A DNA stretch of 64,000 bases from Campylobacter concisus (GCF_015679985.1 NZ_CP049239.1:1736001-1800000); one strand, 5' to 3'. Positions 18,691 to 28,294 are shown, counted from the stretch's first letter. Numbers and translations: made by a program. The notes: generated by a model from the letters alone, not told the origin.

Positions 18691-19836
18691 CTATCTCGCT
18701 AAGGCAAAAATTTCACTTATGGCCTCTTTTGTATAAATTTGCTCCAAGCCCCTGCCCTTTGCGTAGTCATAAACTAGCGTCATGATCTCGTCTAAATTTG
18801 ACTCATCAACGCCGATCTCAATTAGGCTTGTAGGTGTACCGATCTTGCTAAACCACTCTTTTAATTTCTCTATGCCTGCGTCTGCGTCATCCACGCCAAA
18901 AATTTCTTTGCCAAAGCGCTTAAATGCCTCTAAATTTCTACTCTTATACCACTTCATCCAAGCTGGCATCACGACACTTAGCCCAGCTCCATGCGCACAA
19001 TCAACCACCGCACCTATGGCGTGCTCAATCATGTGGTTTGGATATGAGTAGCCAGCCGTGCCAACGTAAGTTAGGCCATTTAGCGCCATCGTCGCAGCCC
19101 AAGCAAACTCGCCTCTAGCGTCATAGTTTTTTGGCTCTTTTAGTAAAATTTCAGTCGTTTTCATAACGGTTTTTATGTTTGCTTCGATGTATAAATTTAT
19201 GATCTCAGGCTGAATGCTAGCCGTAAAATAGCCCTCGATGCTGTGAGCAATAATGTCTGAGGCCGAATACACCAAATACTCTTTGCTCACGCTTGCTTGA
19301 AGCACTGGGTTTATCACTGAAACTTTTGGGTAAAGACATGCTCCGTGCATAGCAAATTTCTGTTTTGTGGCTTCGTTTGTGACGACCGAGCCGCCGTTCA
19401 TCTCTGAGCCAGTTGCTGCAAGCGTTATGATGTCAAATATCATAAGCGCTTCACTTGGATCTTTGCCGGTAAAAAAGTCCCAAACGTCGCCGTTATATTT
19501 AGTTCCAGCAGCCACAGCCTTTGCCGTGTCAAGTACTGAGCCGCCGCCTATGGCTAGCACGCTATCGACGCCTTGTTTTTTAGCTAAATTTATGGCCTCA
19601 TTTACCTTGCTTAGAACTGGGTTTGATTTCACACCACCGATCTTGCAAAACTCAATACCATTTGCGCTTAGGCTCTTTGTCGCCACGTCAAAAAGGCCAT
19701 TTTGCTTGATCCTTTCACTACCATAAATAATAAGTGTCTTCTTAGCGCCAAATTCTCTCATATATCTGCCGATGTTTTGCTCTTTGTCTTTGCCAAATTC
19801 TATTCTTGTGGGATTTAAAAAGCTGAAGTTTTGCAT
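18691..19836 (-). CDS. Iron-containing alcohol dehydrogenase
   Basis: 381 residues, group III alcohol dehydrogenase close to the butanol dehydrogenase/YqhD branch. NAD(P) binding is seen at AIGGGSVLDTAKAVA (about 96-110). Metal ligands are seen in ASDIIAHSIEGY and in NHMIEHAIGAVVDCAHG. It interconverts aldehydes and alcohols in the cytosol. AAGGAGAAACT precedes the ATG, and a TATAAT box lies at 19862-19867. It probably begins the minus-strand run that continues to 17253. Confidence 0.92.
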   Translation of the reverse strand: MQNFSFLNPTRIEFGKDKEQNIGRYMREFGAKKTLIIYGSERIKQNGLFDVATKSLSANGIEFCKIGGVKSNPVLSKVNEAINLAKKQGVDSVLAIGGGSVLDTAKAVAAGTKYNGDVWDFFTGKDPSEALMIFDIITLAATGSEMNGGSVVTNEATKQKFAMHGACLYPKVSVINPVLQASVSKEYLVYSASDIIAHSIEGYFTASIQPEIINLYIEANIKTVMKTTEILLKEPKNYDARGEFAWAATMALNGLTYVGTAGYSYPNHMIEHAIGAVVDCAHGAGLSVVMPAWMKWYKSRNLEAFKRFGKEIFGVDDADAGIEKLKEWFSKIGTPTSLIEIGVDESNLDEIMTLVYDYAKGRGLEQIYTKEAISEIFALAR

Positions 19837-19861
19837 AGTTTCTCCTTACTAAATTTTAATG

Positions 19862-19867
19862 ATTATA
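19862..19867 (-). promoter_or_regulatory. -10 box of the alcohol dehydrogenase gene
   Basis: TATAAT in ACTATAATC, 26 nt before the ATG. A perfect small dyad, TTTTGC-AAA-GCAAAA (19868-19882), lies directly upstream and could be an operator or the nrdG terminator. Confidence 0.5.
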
Positions 19868-19911
19868 GTTTTGCAAAGCAAAAATTTTTGTTAAAAATAA
19901 TGAGTAGAAAT

Positions 19912-20586
19912 TTAAAAGTTTCTTAGTTTGATAGGAAGTTTTGAGATTATTTTTTTCGGATCAAAGCTACTTTTAGCATCAACCAAATTTCCAAAATTTT
20001 CACCTGTGCTAAGGAATTTTTGCAAATAATAATTGCCTCTATATCCAAGGTCATAAAGAATTTCAGACATCAAAGAAATATCTGTTTCATCTAAAAAATC
20101 TGCATGCACGGTTGTTCTTACTTCAAAATCAAAATTTATCTCAAGCAGATATTTTAGTGTACTAATAAATTTTTCATATAAATTTGAGCCAGTTACGCCA
20201 GCAAATTTCTCTTTTGGTGCTTTAAAATCAAGTGCAATATAGTCAATCAACCCTTCACCTATCGCCTCTTTTAAAATCTCAATATGAGAGCCATTTGTAT
20301 CGACCTTTAGGCAAAAATTTCTTGACTTAACCTCTCTTGCGAGTTTTAAAAACAAAGGATTTGCCGTGCATTCGCCACCGCTAAATACGATGCCATTTAG
20401 CTTACCTATACGGCGGTCTAAAAAGCTACAAACCTCATTCATACTTATAGTACCATTTGAGTTTACAACCTCTACGTTGTAGCAGTATACACACCGCATA
20501 TTACAGCCTGCAAACCAAACTACCGCTGCCACTTTGTCTGGATAATCAAGCGTAGTAAATGGCGTTATGCTAAAGACTTTATGCAA
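19912..20586 (-). CDS. nrdG: Anaerobic ribonucleotide reductase activating protein
   Basis: 224 residues, radical SAM enzyme with the cluster-binding C28-x3-C32-x2-C35 (CNMRCVYC) and the SAM motif FSGGECT. It generates the glycyl radical on class III RNR. It opens FSITPFTTLDYPDKVA, as in the NrdG2 group. Start TTG at 20584-20586, with AAAAGG about 8 nt upstream; no ATG is available. It lies downstream of the nrdD pieces, separated by a hairpin that may lower its expression relative to nrdD. Confidence 0.92.
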   Translation of the reverse strand: MHKVFSITPFTTLDYPDKVAAVVWFAGCNMRCVYCYNVEVVNSNGTISMNEVCSFLDRRIGKLNGIVFSGGECTANPLFLKLAREVKSRNFCLKVDTNGSHIEILKEAIGEGLIDYIALDFKAPKEKFAGVTGSNLYEKFISTLKYLLEINFDFEVRTTVHADFLDETDISLMSEILYDLGYRGNYYLQKFLSTGENFGNLVDAKSSFDPKKIISKLPIKLRNF

Positions 20587-20608
20587 ATTTGTGGACCTTT
20601 TGAGATTT

Positions 20609-20636
20609 AAAAGGCACAGAAGATTGTGCCTTTTTT
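20609..20636. terminator. Strong hairpin between nrdD pieces and nrdG
   Basis: AAAAGGCACA, 6-nt loop, TGTGCCTTTT: a perfect 10-bp stem. On the minus strand it is followed by TTTTAAAT, so it could act as a partial terminator before nrdG. On the plus strand six Ts follow. Confidence 0.6.
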
Positions 20637-20670
20637 ATTTGAGTTTTTATGTTTTTATTGGCTGCGGTAA

Positions 20671-20841
20671 TTATCTTTTGCAGCAACTTGCGTATTCATC
20701 AAATTTAATACGCTCTTTATGCTCGCCTTTTTTACCAAGGTTAAAGCTCTCAACTGGGCGATGATAACCCATAACACGAGTATAGACTACGCATTTTGTG
20801 CGTTTGTCTTGTACTTTTTCCAAAATTTCTTTTTCTGTCAT
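20671..20841 (-). CDS. Separate glycyl-radical domain of class III ribonucleotide reductase (56 aa)
   Basis: An ATG at 20839-20841 with GGAGAGGAA directly upstream opens 56 codons. The core CVVYTRVMGYHRP and FNLGKKGEHKER matches the C-terminal tail of NrdD (pattern R-V-x-G-Y ... N-x-G-K-x-E-x-x-x-R), where the Gly (here G25) holds the radical. The 700-residue NrdD encoded just upstream ends before this element. The stop of NrdD (TAA, 20851-20853) is in the same frame, 9 nt before this ATG. The protein ends in CCKR, unusual for the family. It must work with NrdD in trans, unless the TAA is read through. Confidence 0.85.
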   Translation of the reverse strand: MTEKEILEKVQDKRTKCVVYTRVMGYHRPVESFNLGKKGEHKERIKFDEYASCCKR

Positions 20842-20850
20842 TTCCTCTCC

Positions 20851-22953
20851 TTATTTGGAATTGTTTTTCTCTTTTTCTATTAATTCTGCATCACAAAGTG
20901 GACAAAATTCATGCTCTCCAGCAATGTAGCCATGTTTTGAACAAACGCTAAACACAGGCGTTATCGTGATATATGGAAGCTTATAATTTGAGATTATGCT
21001 CTTTACAAGCTCCTTGCAAGCTTTAGGTGAGCTAATCCTTTCTTTCATATAAAGGTGAAATACTGTGCCGCCAGTATATGAAGTCTGAAGATCATCTTGC
21101 AAATCAAGCGCCTCATAAGCATCATCTGTAAAATTTGCTGGAAGCTGGGTTGAGTTTGTGTAGTAAATATTCTCCCCGCCACCTGCTTGGATGATGTCTG
21201 GATAGCGCTTTTTATCCTCTTTGGCAAAGCGGTATGTTGTGCCCTCAGCTGGAGTCGCCTCAAGGTTGTATAAATTTCCAGTCTCTTCTTGAAATGTCCT
21301 TATCTTGTCGCGCAAAAACTCAACCATCTCAATAGCAAAATCTCGTCCAAATTTTGTTGAGATATTCTCTTTATCATTTGTGAAATTTCTAAGAAGCTCG
21401 TTCATGCCATTTATACCGATTGTGCTAAAGTGGTTGTTAAAGTGCTTTAGATATCTAGCCGTATAAGGATAAAGCCCTCTATCATACATCTCTTGGATAA
21501 ATTTACGCTTTTTTTCAAGCGTTGATTTAGCAAGTTCTAAAAGATAGCTTAGCCTGTTATAAAGTGCGACTTTATCGCCTTTGAAGTTGTATCCTAGGCG
21601 AGCCAAATTTATAGTAACGACGCCGATAGAGCCTGTCATCTCAGCACTACCAAAAAGGCCACCACCTCGTTTTAAAAGCTCTCTTAGATCAAGTTGCAAA
21701 CGGCAGCACATAGAGCGGACATGCCCTGGTTTGTAGGCTTTTTCGTTTTCTATCTTATTGCCATTTTCGTCATAAGTATATTGTGAGCCGATAAAATTTT
21801 GAAAGTAGCTTGAGCCCATTTTGGCGGTATTTTCAAAGAGTACATCCGCCACTTCGCTATCCCAGTCAAAATCCTCTGTGATATTTACCGTTGGTATCGG
21901 AAATGTAAAAGGCTGTGAGCACTTATCGCCAGCTGTTAAAACCTCGTAAAATGCCTTATCTATGCGTGCCATTTCAGGCTCGAAGTCCTTGTAGGTCATA
22001 TCAATCAAATTTTTCCTGCCACGCTCGTTTGCTTTTTTCAAAATTTTCTCATCTTTTACATTCGTAAAGAGGTGTATATCATCGCTCGTTGGGATCTGAT
22101 CTCTTAGGTCGCTTGGGCAGGTGATGTCTATTGTTACGTTTGTAAATGGACTTTGTCCCCAGCGTGCAGGCACATTTAGGTTGAAAATAAAGCTAGTTAT
22201 CGCCTTTTTGATCTCGGTATCACTTAGATCATCTTTAAAAACATAAGGCGCAAGGTAGGTGTCAAAGCTAGAAAAAGCTTGAGCGCCAGCCCACTCGCTT
22301 TGCAAAATTCCTAAGAAATTTGCCATCTGATAAAGCGCCTCTCTAAAGTGCTTTGGAGCCCTGCTCTCGACCCTGCCACGAACGCCGTTAAAGCCCTCAT
22401 TTAGCAAGGCTCGTAGGCTCCAGCCAGCACAATACCCTGTAAGGCAGTCAAGGTCGTGGATGTGATAATCGCCATTTCTATGAGCTAGACCTTCTTCTTT
22501 GTTATAAACTGCATCTAGCCAGTAGTTTGCTATGACTTTGCCGGCGGTGTTGTTTATAAGGCCTGCGTTTGAGTAGCTAGTGTTTGAGTTTGCAGAAATT
22601 CTCCAGTCGGTGCCGTTTATATATTCATTTATGGTTTGGGTCGAGTTTATATAGGTCGTGTCGGCGTTTAGACCTAAAATTTGCTCGCGTTGAAGCTTAT
22701 GTGTGTGGCGGTAGAGCATGAAGCTTTTTAGGACGTTGAAGTAACCACCAGCAAATAGCTCTTTTTCGATCGCATCTTGGATGTCCTCGACTGTTATTGC
22801 GCTTGATTTTTGAAAGATATCTTGGACTACGTTTGTAAAAACTTGCTCGTCATAAGCCACATTTTCGCTTGCAAATGCCTTTTTTATCGCATCTACTATC
22901 TTGTATGCTACAAATTCTTGTCTTGTGCCGTCTCGTTTTAAAATCTCACGCAT
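20851..22953 (-). CDS. nrdD: Anaerobic (class III) ribonucleoside-triphosphate reductase, catalytic chain lacking the radical glycine
   Basis: 700 residues. An N-terminal ATP-cone (about 1-90, REILKRDGTRQEF) is followed by the ten-stranded barrel with HIHDLD, NVPARWG and MCCRLQLD (candidate thiyl cysteine). The zinc site at the C-terminus is VCSKHG plus CPLC (about residues 671-687). Typical NrdD continues from there to the glycyl-radical loop; here the chain stops after KEKNNSK and the loop is on a separate small gene. It reduces ribonucleotides anaerobically, probably with formate. ATG 22951-22953 is preferred to the GTG one codon before. A TATACT box lies at 22995-23000. Confidence 0.95.
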   Translation of the reverse strand: MREILKRDGTRQEFVAYKIVDAIKKAFASENVAYDEQVFTNVVQDIFQKSSAITVEDIQDAIEKELFAGGYFNVLKSFMLYRHTHKLQREQILGLNADTTYINSTQTINEYINGTDWRISANSNTSYSNAGLINNTAGKVIANYWLDAVYNKEEGLAHRNGDYHIHDLDCLTGYCAGWSLRALLNEGFNGVRGRVESRAPKHFREALYQMANFLGILQSEWAGAQAFSSFDTYLAPYVFKDDLSDTEIKKAITSFIFNLNVPARWGQSPFTNVTIDITCPSDLRDQIPTSDDIHLFTNVKDEKILKKANERGRKNLIDMTYKDFEPEMARIDKAFYEVLTAGDKCSQPFTFPIPTVNITEDFDWDSEVADVLFENTAKMGSSYFQNFIGSQYTYDENGNKIENEKAYKPGHVRSMCCRLQLDLRELLKRGGGLFGSAEMTGSIGVVTINLARLGYNFKGDKVALYNRLSYLLELAKSTLEKKRKFIQEMYDRGLYPYTARYLKHFNNHFSTIGINGMNELLRNFTNDKENISTKFGRDFAIEMVEFLRDKIRTFQEETGNLYNLEATPAEGTTYRFAKEDKKRYPDIIQAGGGENIYYTNSTQLPANFTDDAYEALDLQDDLQTSYTGGTVFHLYMKERISSPKACKELVKSIISNYKLPYITITPVFSVCSKHGYIAGEHEFCPLCDAELIEKEKNNSK

Positions 22954-22994
22954 CACTCACTCTTTCCGATTGTTTTTTTAATATGGAGTTTTAA

Positions 22995-23000
22995 AGTATA
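22995..23000 (-). promoter_or_regulatory. Possible -10 box of nrdD
   Basis: TATACT in CCTATACTTT, 41 nt before the ATG. The remaining interval to 23204 is A/T-rich and shows no clear gene or operator. Confidence 0.35.
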
Positions 23001-23204
23001 GGACAAGATAGCTTAAACAATAGACAACTATTTTATTTTGTTTAATAATATTTATCAAAAAATATAAAATTTTATGAAGTTTTCTTAAAGCATAAATTTA
23101 CGTTATATAAGTATTTTAAGTTAAATTTTGATTATTTTACTTAAATAATTATTTTAATTTAAGTTTTTAAATTAGTATATTAATTAGATTATATAGTATT
23201 ATGG

Positions 23205-24320
23205 CTATTTAATTTTATAGATATCCAGAATATACTTTTCTATATCTGCTTCGCTTGGTGGAGATAATAATTCGCGAGATTTTAATTGTTTTACACCTAT
23301 TTTTCCATATATAAGATCTAACATATCAAATCCTATTTCTGAAACAATACCTTGATTTTTTAACCATTTTTCAAAAAATAAATATTCTATATGAAAGTTA
23401 ATACGCCTTTCGCAATCGCTATGTTTTTCTACTGTTTTTGTTATCTCACCGCTGTCTCGCATATGTTTTAGAACATTATCGTTCCAATTACTATTTTTCA
23501 TGTTAATTTCTATAAATTCTTTTTCATAATCTTTTTTGCATATATCGACAAATCTTTGCTTTGCCTCTACTGTTTTTAAAAAACTATTTTTCCATAATCT
23601 ATAGTCAGGTTCTTGAATATGCAAAATTTCTTGATATTTTTTCATGTTAGATAAATATGTTTTTATTATACTTTGATAGTTATCTTTTTCTGAACTGCTT
23701 TTAGCATTGCCTAAATATTCGTATAATTTATTAAGTTGTTGTTTTATTCTATCAATGGGCAAAATCAGAGATTTTTTTAAATCTTGTTCAATATTGTTAA
23801 CATTTTTTATTTTAAAAATATCAGATACATTTCTATCATCAAATAGATCGGTTATCTTGCTTTCATAAGAGATATATTCAATCGTTTTACTAGTATATAA
23901 TTTTTTTAAATTTATTAAATTTTGTTTATAAATCAGTTCTTTATTTTGTAAATCTTGTACATTTTTTTCATATTCTTCCATTTGTTTAATTAAGGCATTA
24001 TTGGTGTTTTTAAGATCGTTTTCTTTATCATTAAGTTCGGCTATTCTAACATTAGTCATATTAAGTTCATTTGATTTCTTTAACAATTCTTTGCTGATTT
24101 TTTGATTCTCAATAGTAATATTTTGTTCTTTTTCGTTTAATGTAGCTACTTGTTTTTCTAGCATTTTAATTTCAAATGTTGGTTTGATTGTATAAATATA
24201 TCCGTATATGGCAGTTATTGCAACAATAATAGTTGCAATATTACCAAGAATAGAATAAGTATCTTTATTTTTTAAAATTATATAAACATATTTCATAAAA
24301 TATAACAACCATACTTTCAT
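23205..24320 (-). CDS. Membrane-anchored coiled-coil protein of unknown function
   Basis: 371 residues: one membrane helix (about residues 24-44, ILGNIATIIVAITAIYGYIY), a long coiled coil (about 53-145) and a helical C-terminal region with no motif I recognise. Two non-conserved cysteines. It is very AT-rich (a sampled 60-base row has 28% G+C), clearly lower than the RNR genes on both sides, and it separates nrdA from nrdD. GGAG lies 10 nt before the ATG. An alternative ATG at 24296 would still keep the helix. Looks like an acquired cargo gene; a defence role cannot be excluded but nothing shows it. Confidence 0.7.
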   Translation of the reverse strand: MKVWLLYFMKYVYIILKNKDTYSILGNIATIIVAITAIYGYIYTIKPTFEIKMLEKQVATLNEKEQNITIENQKISKELLKKSNELNMTNVRIAELNDKENDLKNTNNALIKQMEEYEKNVQDLQNKELIYKQNLINLKKLYTSKTIEYISYESKITDLFDDRNVSDIFKIKNVNNIEQDLKKSLILPIDRIKQQLNKLYEYLGNAKSSSEKDNYQSIIKTYLSNMKKYQEILHIQEPDYRLWKNSFLKTVEAKQRFVDICKKDYEKEFIEINMKNSNWNDNVLKHMRDSGEITKTVEKHSDCERRINFHIEYLFFEKWLKNQGIVSEIGFDMLDLIYGKIGVKQLKSRELLSPPSEADIEKYILDIYKIK

Positions 24321-24376
24321 AGCTTTATTACTCCAAAATAAGAAAACAAATCAAACATCTTATTATAAAAAGTTCT

Positions 24377-26752
24377 TTACTGACAACCCTCGCATTCGAT
24401 CGAACGGTCGGCCACGTCGTTTAGTTTTTCGCTATCTGGGCTTTCAGAGCGTAGATAGTAGGTTGATTTTAGTCCAAGCTCCCATGCAAGCGTGTAAATT
24501 TCGCTTAAATATCCGCCGCTTGCTTTGTCTAAGCTCATAAATATATTTAAACTTTGACCTTGATCGATCCATTTTTGGCGGATCGCGCCTGCTTTTATAA
24601 GAATTCTTTGATCAAGCTCGTAAGCTGGCGTGTAAAACTGCCAAGTATCTGGGCTTAAATTTGGCACGACATTTGGGATCATTCCACTTAGGTTGTGCTC
24701 GAACCACTTGCGCTTATAGACTGGCTCGATGGTCTGAGTGGTGCCAACAAGGATCGAGATCGAGCTAGTTGGAGCGATCGCCATTAGGTAGCCGTTTCTC
24801 ATGCCGTCGCGCTTGACCTTCTCTCTTAGCTTGTCCCAGTCGCAGACATTTTCGTCAAATAGCCCACCTTTGTCGTTTAAAAGTGCCTTTGCGTTCTCGT
24901 TTGCAGTGTCTATTGGCATGATGCCTTTACTCCATTTTGAGCCTTCAAATTTTGGATAGATGCCCTTTTCTACGGCTAAATTTGAGCTAGCGTAGATGGC
25001 GTTGTAGCTTATGTTTTCCATTATGCTGTCTATCAGCGCTAAGTGCTCATAGCTGCCCCATTTTACGTTTTTCTCAGCTAGCATTTGCGCTTCGCCCATG
25101 ACACCAAGGCCGATCGAGCGAGAAGCAAGGTTTGTGTGTTTTACCTTTTTGTGTGGGTAGAAATTTAGATCTATAACGTTATCAAGCATCCTGATAGCTA
25201 TCGGTACGACACGCTCGATGTCCTCTTTGCTGTTTATCTTACTTAAATTTATACTTGCAAGGTTACAAACTGCAGTTTTGCCTTCGATGCTTTCTTTTTC
25301 TACGATAAAAATTTGCTTACCTTTTAGACTATCAAGCGCGCTTAGCTTTTTGGCTTTTTTAGTTATGCCACTATCGACCGTGATGTCTTCTTCTTCGTCA
25401 AATAGCTCCTCGCTGCCATCTTCATAAGTGATCTTAATCTTATAGTAGTTTGGCGCTGTATTTTGGAAAATTTCGGTGCATAAATTTGAGCTTCTGATGA
25501 TGCCTTCGTGGTCGTTTGGATTTGTTTTATTGGCATTGTCTTTAAAGCATAAAAATGGCATGCCCGTTTCAAAATAGCTAGTTAAAATTTTCTTCCAAAG
25601 CTCTTTTGCAAGGATGGTGTTTTTCTGGATATTTTCGTCGTTTTCATACTCCAAGTATCTCTTCTCAAACTCCTCACCGTAAAGGTCGCAAAGATCGCTT
25701 ACTTGAGCTGGGTCAAAGAGGCTCCAGCGGCCATTTTCTTTAACACGCTTCATAAATAAGTCGTTTATCCAAAGCGCAGGGAAAAGCTCGTGTGCGCGGC
25801 GTCTCTCTTCGCCAGAGTTTTTACGAAGATCGAGAAAATCGCTCACGTCCATATGCCAAGGCTCGATGTAAACGGCTATCGCGCCCTTTCTAGTGCCTAG
25901 CTGATCGACCGCTACTGCGATGTCGTTTGTCACTTTTAAAAATGGGATGATACCGCCAGCTGCGTTTTTGTGTCCATCGATGCTACCGCCCATTGCGCGC
26001 ACCTTGCTCCAGTCCCAGCCGATACCGCCACCAAATTTTGAAAGTAGTGCCATCTCTTTGTAGCTATCAAAAATTCCTTCGATATTATCAGGCGTACTAC
26101 CTACGTAACAGCTGCTTAGCTGGTGGCGTGTAGTCCTTGCGTTTGAGAGTGTTGGCGTGGCTAGCATCACTTCAAATTTAGAGATAAGGTCGTAAAATTT
26201 CTTAGCCCAGCCTTGACTGTCTAGCTCGTTTTGCGCTAGAAACATCGCGATCGCCATAAACATATGCTGTGGCAGCTCGATTGGCATGCCATTTTTGTCT
26301 TTGATGAGATAGCGGTCATAAAGCGTTTTTATACCAAGGTATGCAAACTGAAGGTCGCGCTCAGGCCTAATGTAAGCGTTTAGATCCTCAAGGTTATACT
26401 TCTCTTTTAGTCCAGGGATGATGCGGCCTACCTTTTCGCCTTTTACTAGGTAGTCTTTTAGGTGATTGTAGCCGTTAAAGCCAGATACTTTGTGATAAAG
26501 ATCATATAAAAATAGCCTTGCGGCAACAAATGTCCAGTTTGGGCGGTCGATGTCGATCTTATCGACTGCTGTTTTTATAAGGGTTTGCTGAATTTCCTCA
26601 GTAGTTATCATATCTCGAAACTGGATTTTCGCGTCTACTTCAAGCTCGCTAAGGCTTACATTGCTTAGTCCAAGGACCGCTTCATTTGTATATTTTTTGA
26701 TCTTACTTATATCAAGCTCTTCTGTTCTACCATTACGTTTTATAACTTTCAA
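24377..26752 (-). CDS. nrdA: Ribonucleoside-diphosphate reductase alpha chain (class I)
   Basis: 791 residues. ATP-cone at the N-terminus (about 1-90), active-site region with NLCTEIF, NLASINLSKI and APTSSISILVG, and the C-terminal redox tail ECEGCQ, which passes electrons from thioredoxin or glutaredoxin. An Asp/Glu/Lys-rich stretch of about 45 residues sits between NLCTEIF and TAVCNLAS, longer than in E. coli and probably lineage-typical. Start TTG at 26750-26752 with GGAGAG 7 nt upstream. nrdB is not in the window. Confidence 0.95.
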   Translation of the reverse strand: MKVIKRNGRTEELDISKIKKYTNEAVLGLSNVSLSELEVDAKIQFRDMITTEEIQQTLIKTAVDKIDIDRPNWTFVAARLFLYDLYHKVSGFNGYNHLKDYLVKGEKVGRIIPGLKEKYNLEDLNAYIRPERDLQFAYLGIKTLYDRYLIKDKNGMPIELPQHMFMAIAMFLAQNELDSQGWAKKFYDLISKFEVMLATPTLSNARTTRHQLSSCYVGSTPDNIEGIFDSYKEMALLSKFGGGIGWDWSKVRAMGGSIDGHKNAAGGIIPFLKVTNDIAVAVDQLGTRKGAIAVYIEPWHMDVSDFLDLRKNSGEERRRAHELFPALWINDLFMKRVKENGRWSLFDPAQVSDLCDLYGEEFEKRYLEYENDENIQKNTILAKELWKKILTSYFETGMPFLCFKDNANKTNPNDHEGIIRSSNLCTEIFQNTAPNYYKIKITYEDGSEELFDEEEDITVDSGITKKAKKLSALDSLKGKQIFIVEKESIEGKTAVCNLASINLSKINSKEDIERVVPIAIRMLDNVIDLNFYPHKKVKHTNLASRSIGLGVMGEAQMLAEKNVKWGSYEHLALIDSIMENISYNAIYASSNLAVEKGIYPKFEGSKWSKGIMPIDTANENAKALLNDKGGLFDENVCDWDKLREKVKRDGMRNGYLMAIAPTSSISILVGTTQTIEPVYKRKWFEHNLSGMIPNVVPNLSPDTWQFYTPAYELDQRILIKAGAIRQKWIDQGQSLNIFMSLDKASGGYLSEIYTLAWELGLKSTYYLRSESPDSEKLNDVADRSIECEGCQ

Positions 26753-26784
26753 AAATATCTCTCCATGTTAAATTTTAATTTGGG

Positions 26785-26792
26785 ATTTTATC
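26785..26792 (-). promoter_or_regulatory. Possible -10 region of nrdA
   Basis: GATAAAAT in TTGGATAAAATCC on the minus strand, about 33 nt before the TTG start. Confidence 0.4.
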
Positions 26793-26962
26793 CAAAAGGA
26801 GATAAAAACTCTCTTTGTTTAAAAAGTGATTTTTGATATAAAATTTAATTCGAAAAATAATATTTTATTTTTAAAAAATTTGATCTTATTTTAAAATAGT
26901 TGTAAAAATTTTTGAAGCGATGTATTGAAGCAAGAAGCATAAATTTACTTCTTGCATTTAAA

Positions 26963-28294
26963 TTACTTGCCAAAAACTCTAGCAAAAATTCTATCTACGT
27001 TTTTGGTGTAGTAGTTGTAGTCAAAGCACTCTTTAATCTCATCTTTGCTAAGGCTCTTAGTTAGGTCCTCGTCGTTTAGCAAATTTTGCAAAAATAGGCT
27101 GTGGCCTTGCTCGTCGATCGCTTTTTTGCCCTCTTGCAAGTCTGCCCAGACCTTCATAGCATTGCGCTGAACGATCTTGTAGGCATCCTCTCTAGAAATT
27201 CCACGCTGTGGCAGCTGCAAAAGTACGCGCTGTGAAAAGACTAGTCCGCCTGTTAAATTTAAATTTTTCATCATATTTTCTGGATAGACGACTAAATTTG
27301 CTATCAAATTTTTGATGCGAACCAGCATAAAATCAGCCGTGATAAACATATCTGGCAGGATAAATCTCTCAACCGAGCTGTGGCTGATATCGCGCTCGTG
27401 CCAAAGGGCGACATTTTCTAGCGCTGGCGTGACATATGAGCGTAGCACCCTGCAAAGGCCGGTGATATTTTCGCTAAGGACTGGATTGCGTTTGTGTGGC
27501 ATCGCGCTTGAGCCCTTTTGTCCTGGGCTAAAGTACTCCTCTGCCTCATAAACCTCGGTCCTTTGGTAGTGTCTAATGGCAACTGCGATCTTCTCACAAG
27601 TAGAGGCTAGAACTGCGATGGCGCTTACCACATGGGCATAGCGGTCGCGCTGGATCACTTGATTTGACGCTGGGGCAGCTTTAAGACCTAGCTCCTCGCA
27701 TGTTAGCTCTTCAAATTCCATCGGAGCGTGGGCTAAATTTCCCATAGCGCCTGAGAGTTTGCCATAGCTGATCGTATCTTTTGCGTCTTTGATAAGCTTT
27801 AGCGCCCTTGCGATCTCGTCATACCAGATGGCAAGTACAAGGCCAAAGGTTATCGGTTCGCCGTGGATGCCGTGGCTTCTGCCAACCATGAGCGTGTGCT
27901 TGTGCTCGTTTGCTCTGTCTTTGACTGCCTGCATAAACTCCTCTACGTCGCTGATGATGAGCTCTAGGCTCTCTTTCATCTGAAGGGCGACAGCTGTGTC
28001 GATGCAGTCGCTTGAGGTCATGCCGTAGTGCACGAACCTGCTCTCCTCACCAAGGCTCTCGCTGACGCTTGTTAAAAATGCGATGACGTCATGCTTTGTC
28101 GTCTTTTCTATCTCATCGATACGAGCCACTTCAAATTTAGCGTTTTTGCAAATTTTCTCGCAGTCGCCATCACTTATGAAGCCAAGCTTATTCCAAGCTT
28201 TAACAGCAGCTTTTTCTACCTTGAGCCAAGCGTCGTATTTTGCTTGCATACTCCACTTATCAGCCATCTCTTTGCGTGAGTATCTTTCGACCAT
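26963..28294 (-). CDS. purB: Adenylosuccinate lyase
   Basis: 443 residues. The fumarase/aspartase superfamily signature [10 protein letters not shown] near residue 265 and [14 protein letters not shown] near 150 identify PurB. It cleaves SAICAR and adenylosuccinate in purine synthesis. ATG 28292-28294 is chosen (AAGG upstream and the typical [15 protein letters not shown] opening); the open frame extends 21 codons further without support. A TATAAT box at 28395-28400 probably drives it. Confidence 0.97.
   Translation of the reverse strand: MVERYSRKEMADKWSMQAKYDAWLKVEKAAVKAWNKLGFISDGDCEKICKNAKFEVARIDEIEKTTKHDVIAFLTSVSESLGEESRFVHYGMTSSDCIDTAVALQMKESLELIISDVEEFMQAVKDRANEHKHTLMVGRSHGIHGEPITFGLVLAIWYDEIARALKLIKDAKDTISYGKLSGAMGNLAHAPMEFEELTCEELGLKAAPASNQVIQRDRYAHVVSAIAVLASTCEKIAVAIRHYQRTEVYEAEEYFSPGQKGSSAMPHKRNPVLSENITGLCRVLRSYVTPALENVALWHERDISHSSVERFILPDMFITADFMLVRIKNLIANLVVYPENMMKNLNLTGGLVFSQRVLLQLPQRGISREDAYKIVQRNAMKVWADLQEGKKAIDEQGHSLFLQNLLNDEDLTKSLSKDEIKECFDYNYYTKNVDRIFARVFGK

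Noticed and set aside
20842-20853. Selenocysteine or pyrrolysine recoding of the nrdD stop
   Set aside because: The codon is TAA, not TGA or TAG, and a ribosome site and ATG follow at once; a split gene is simpler.
24377-26752. Intein or foreign insertion in nrdA (the ~45-residue charged stretch)
   Set aside because: Too short for an intein and without splicing motifs; more likely a lineage-typical loop.
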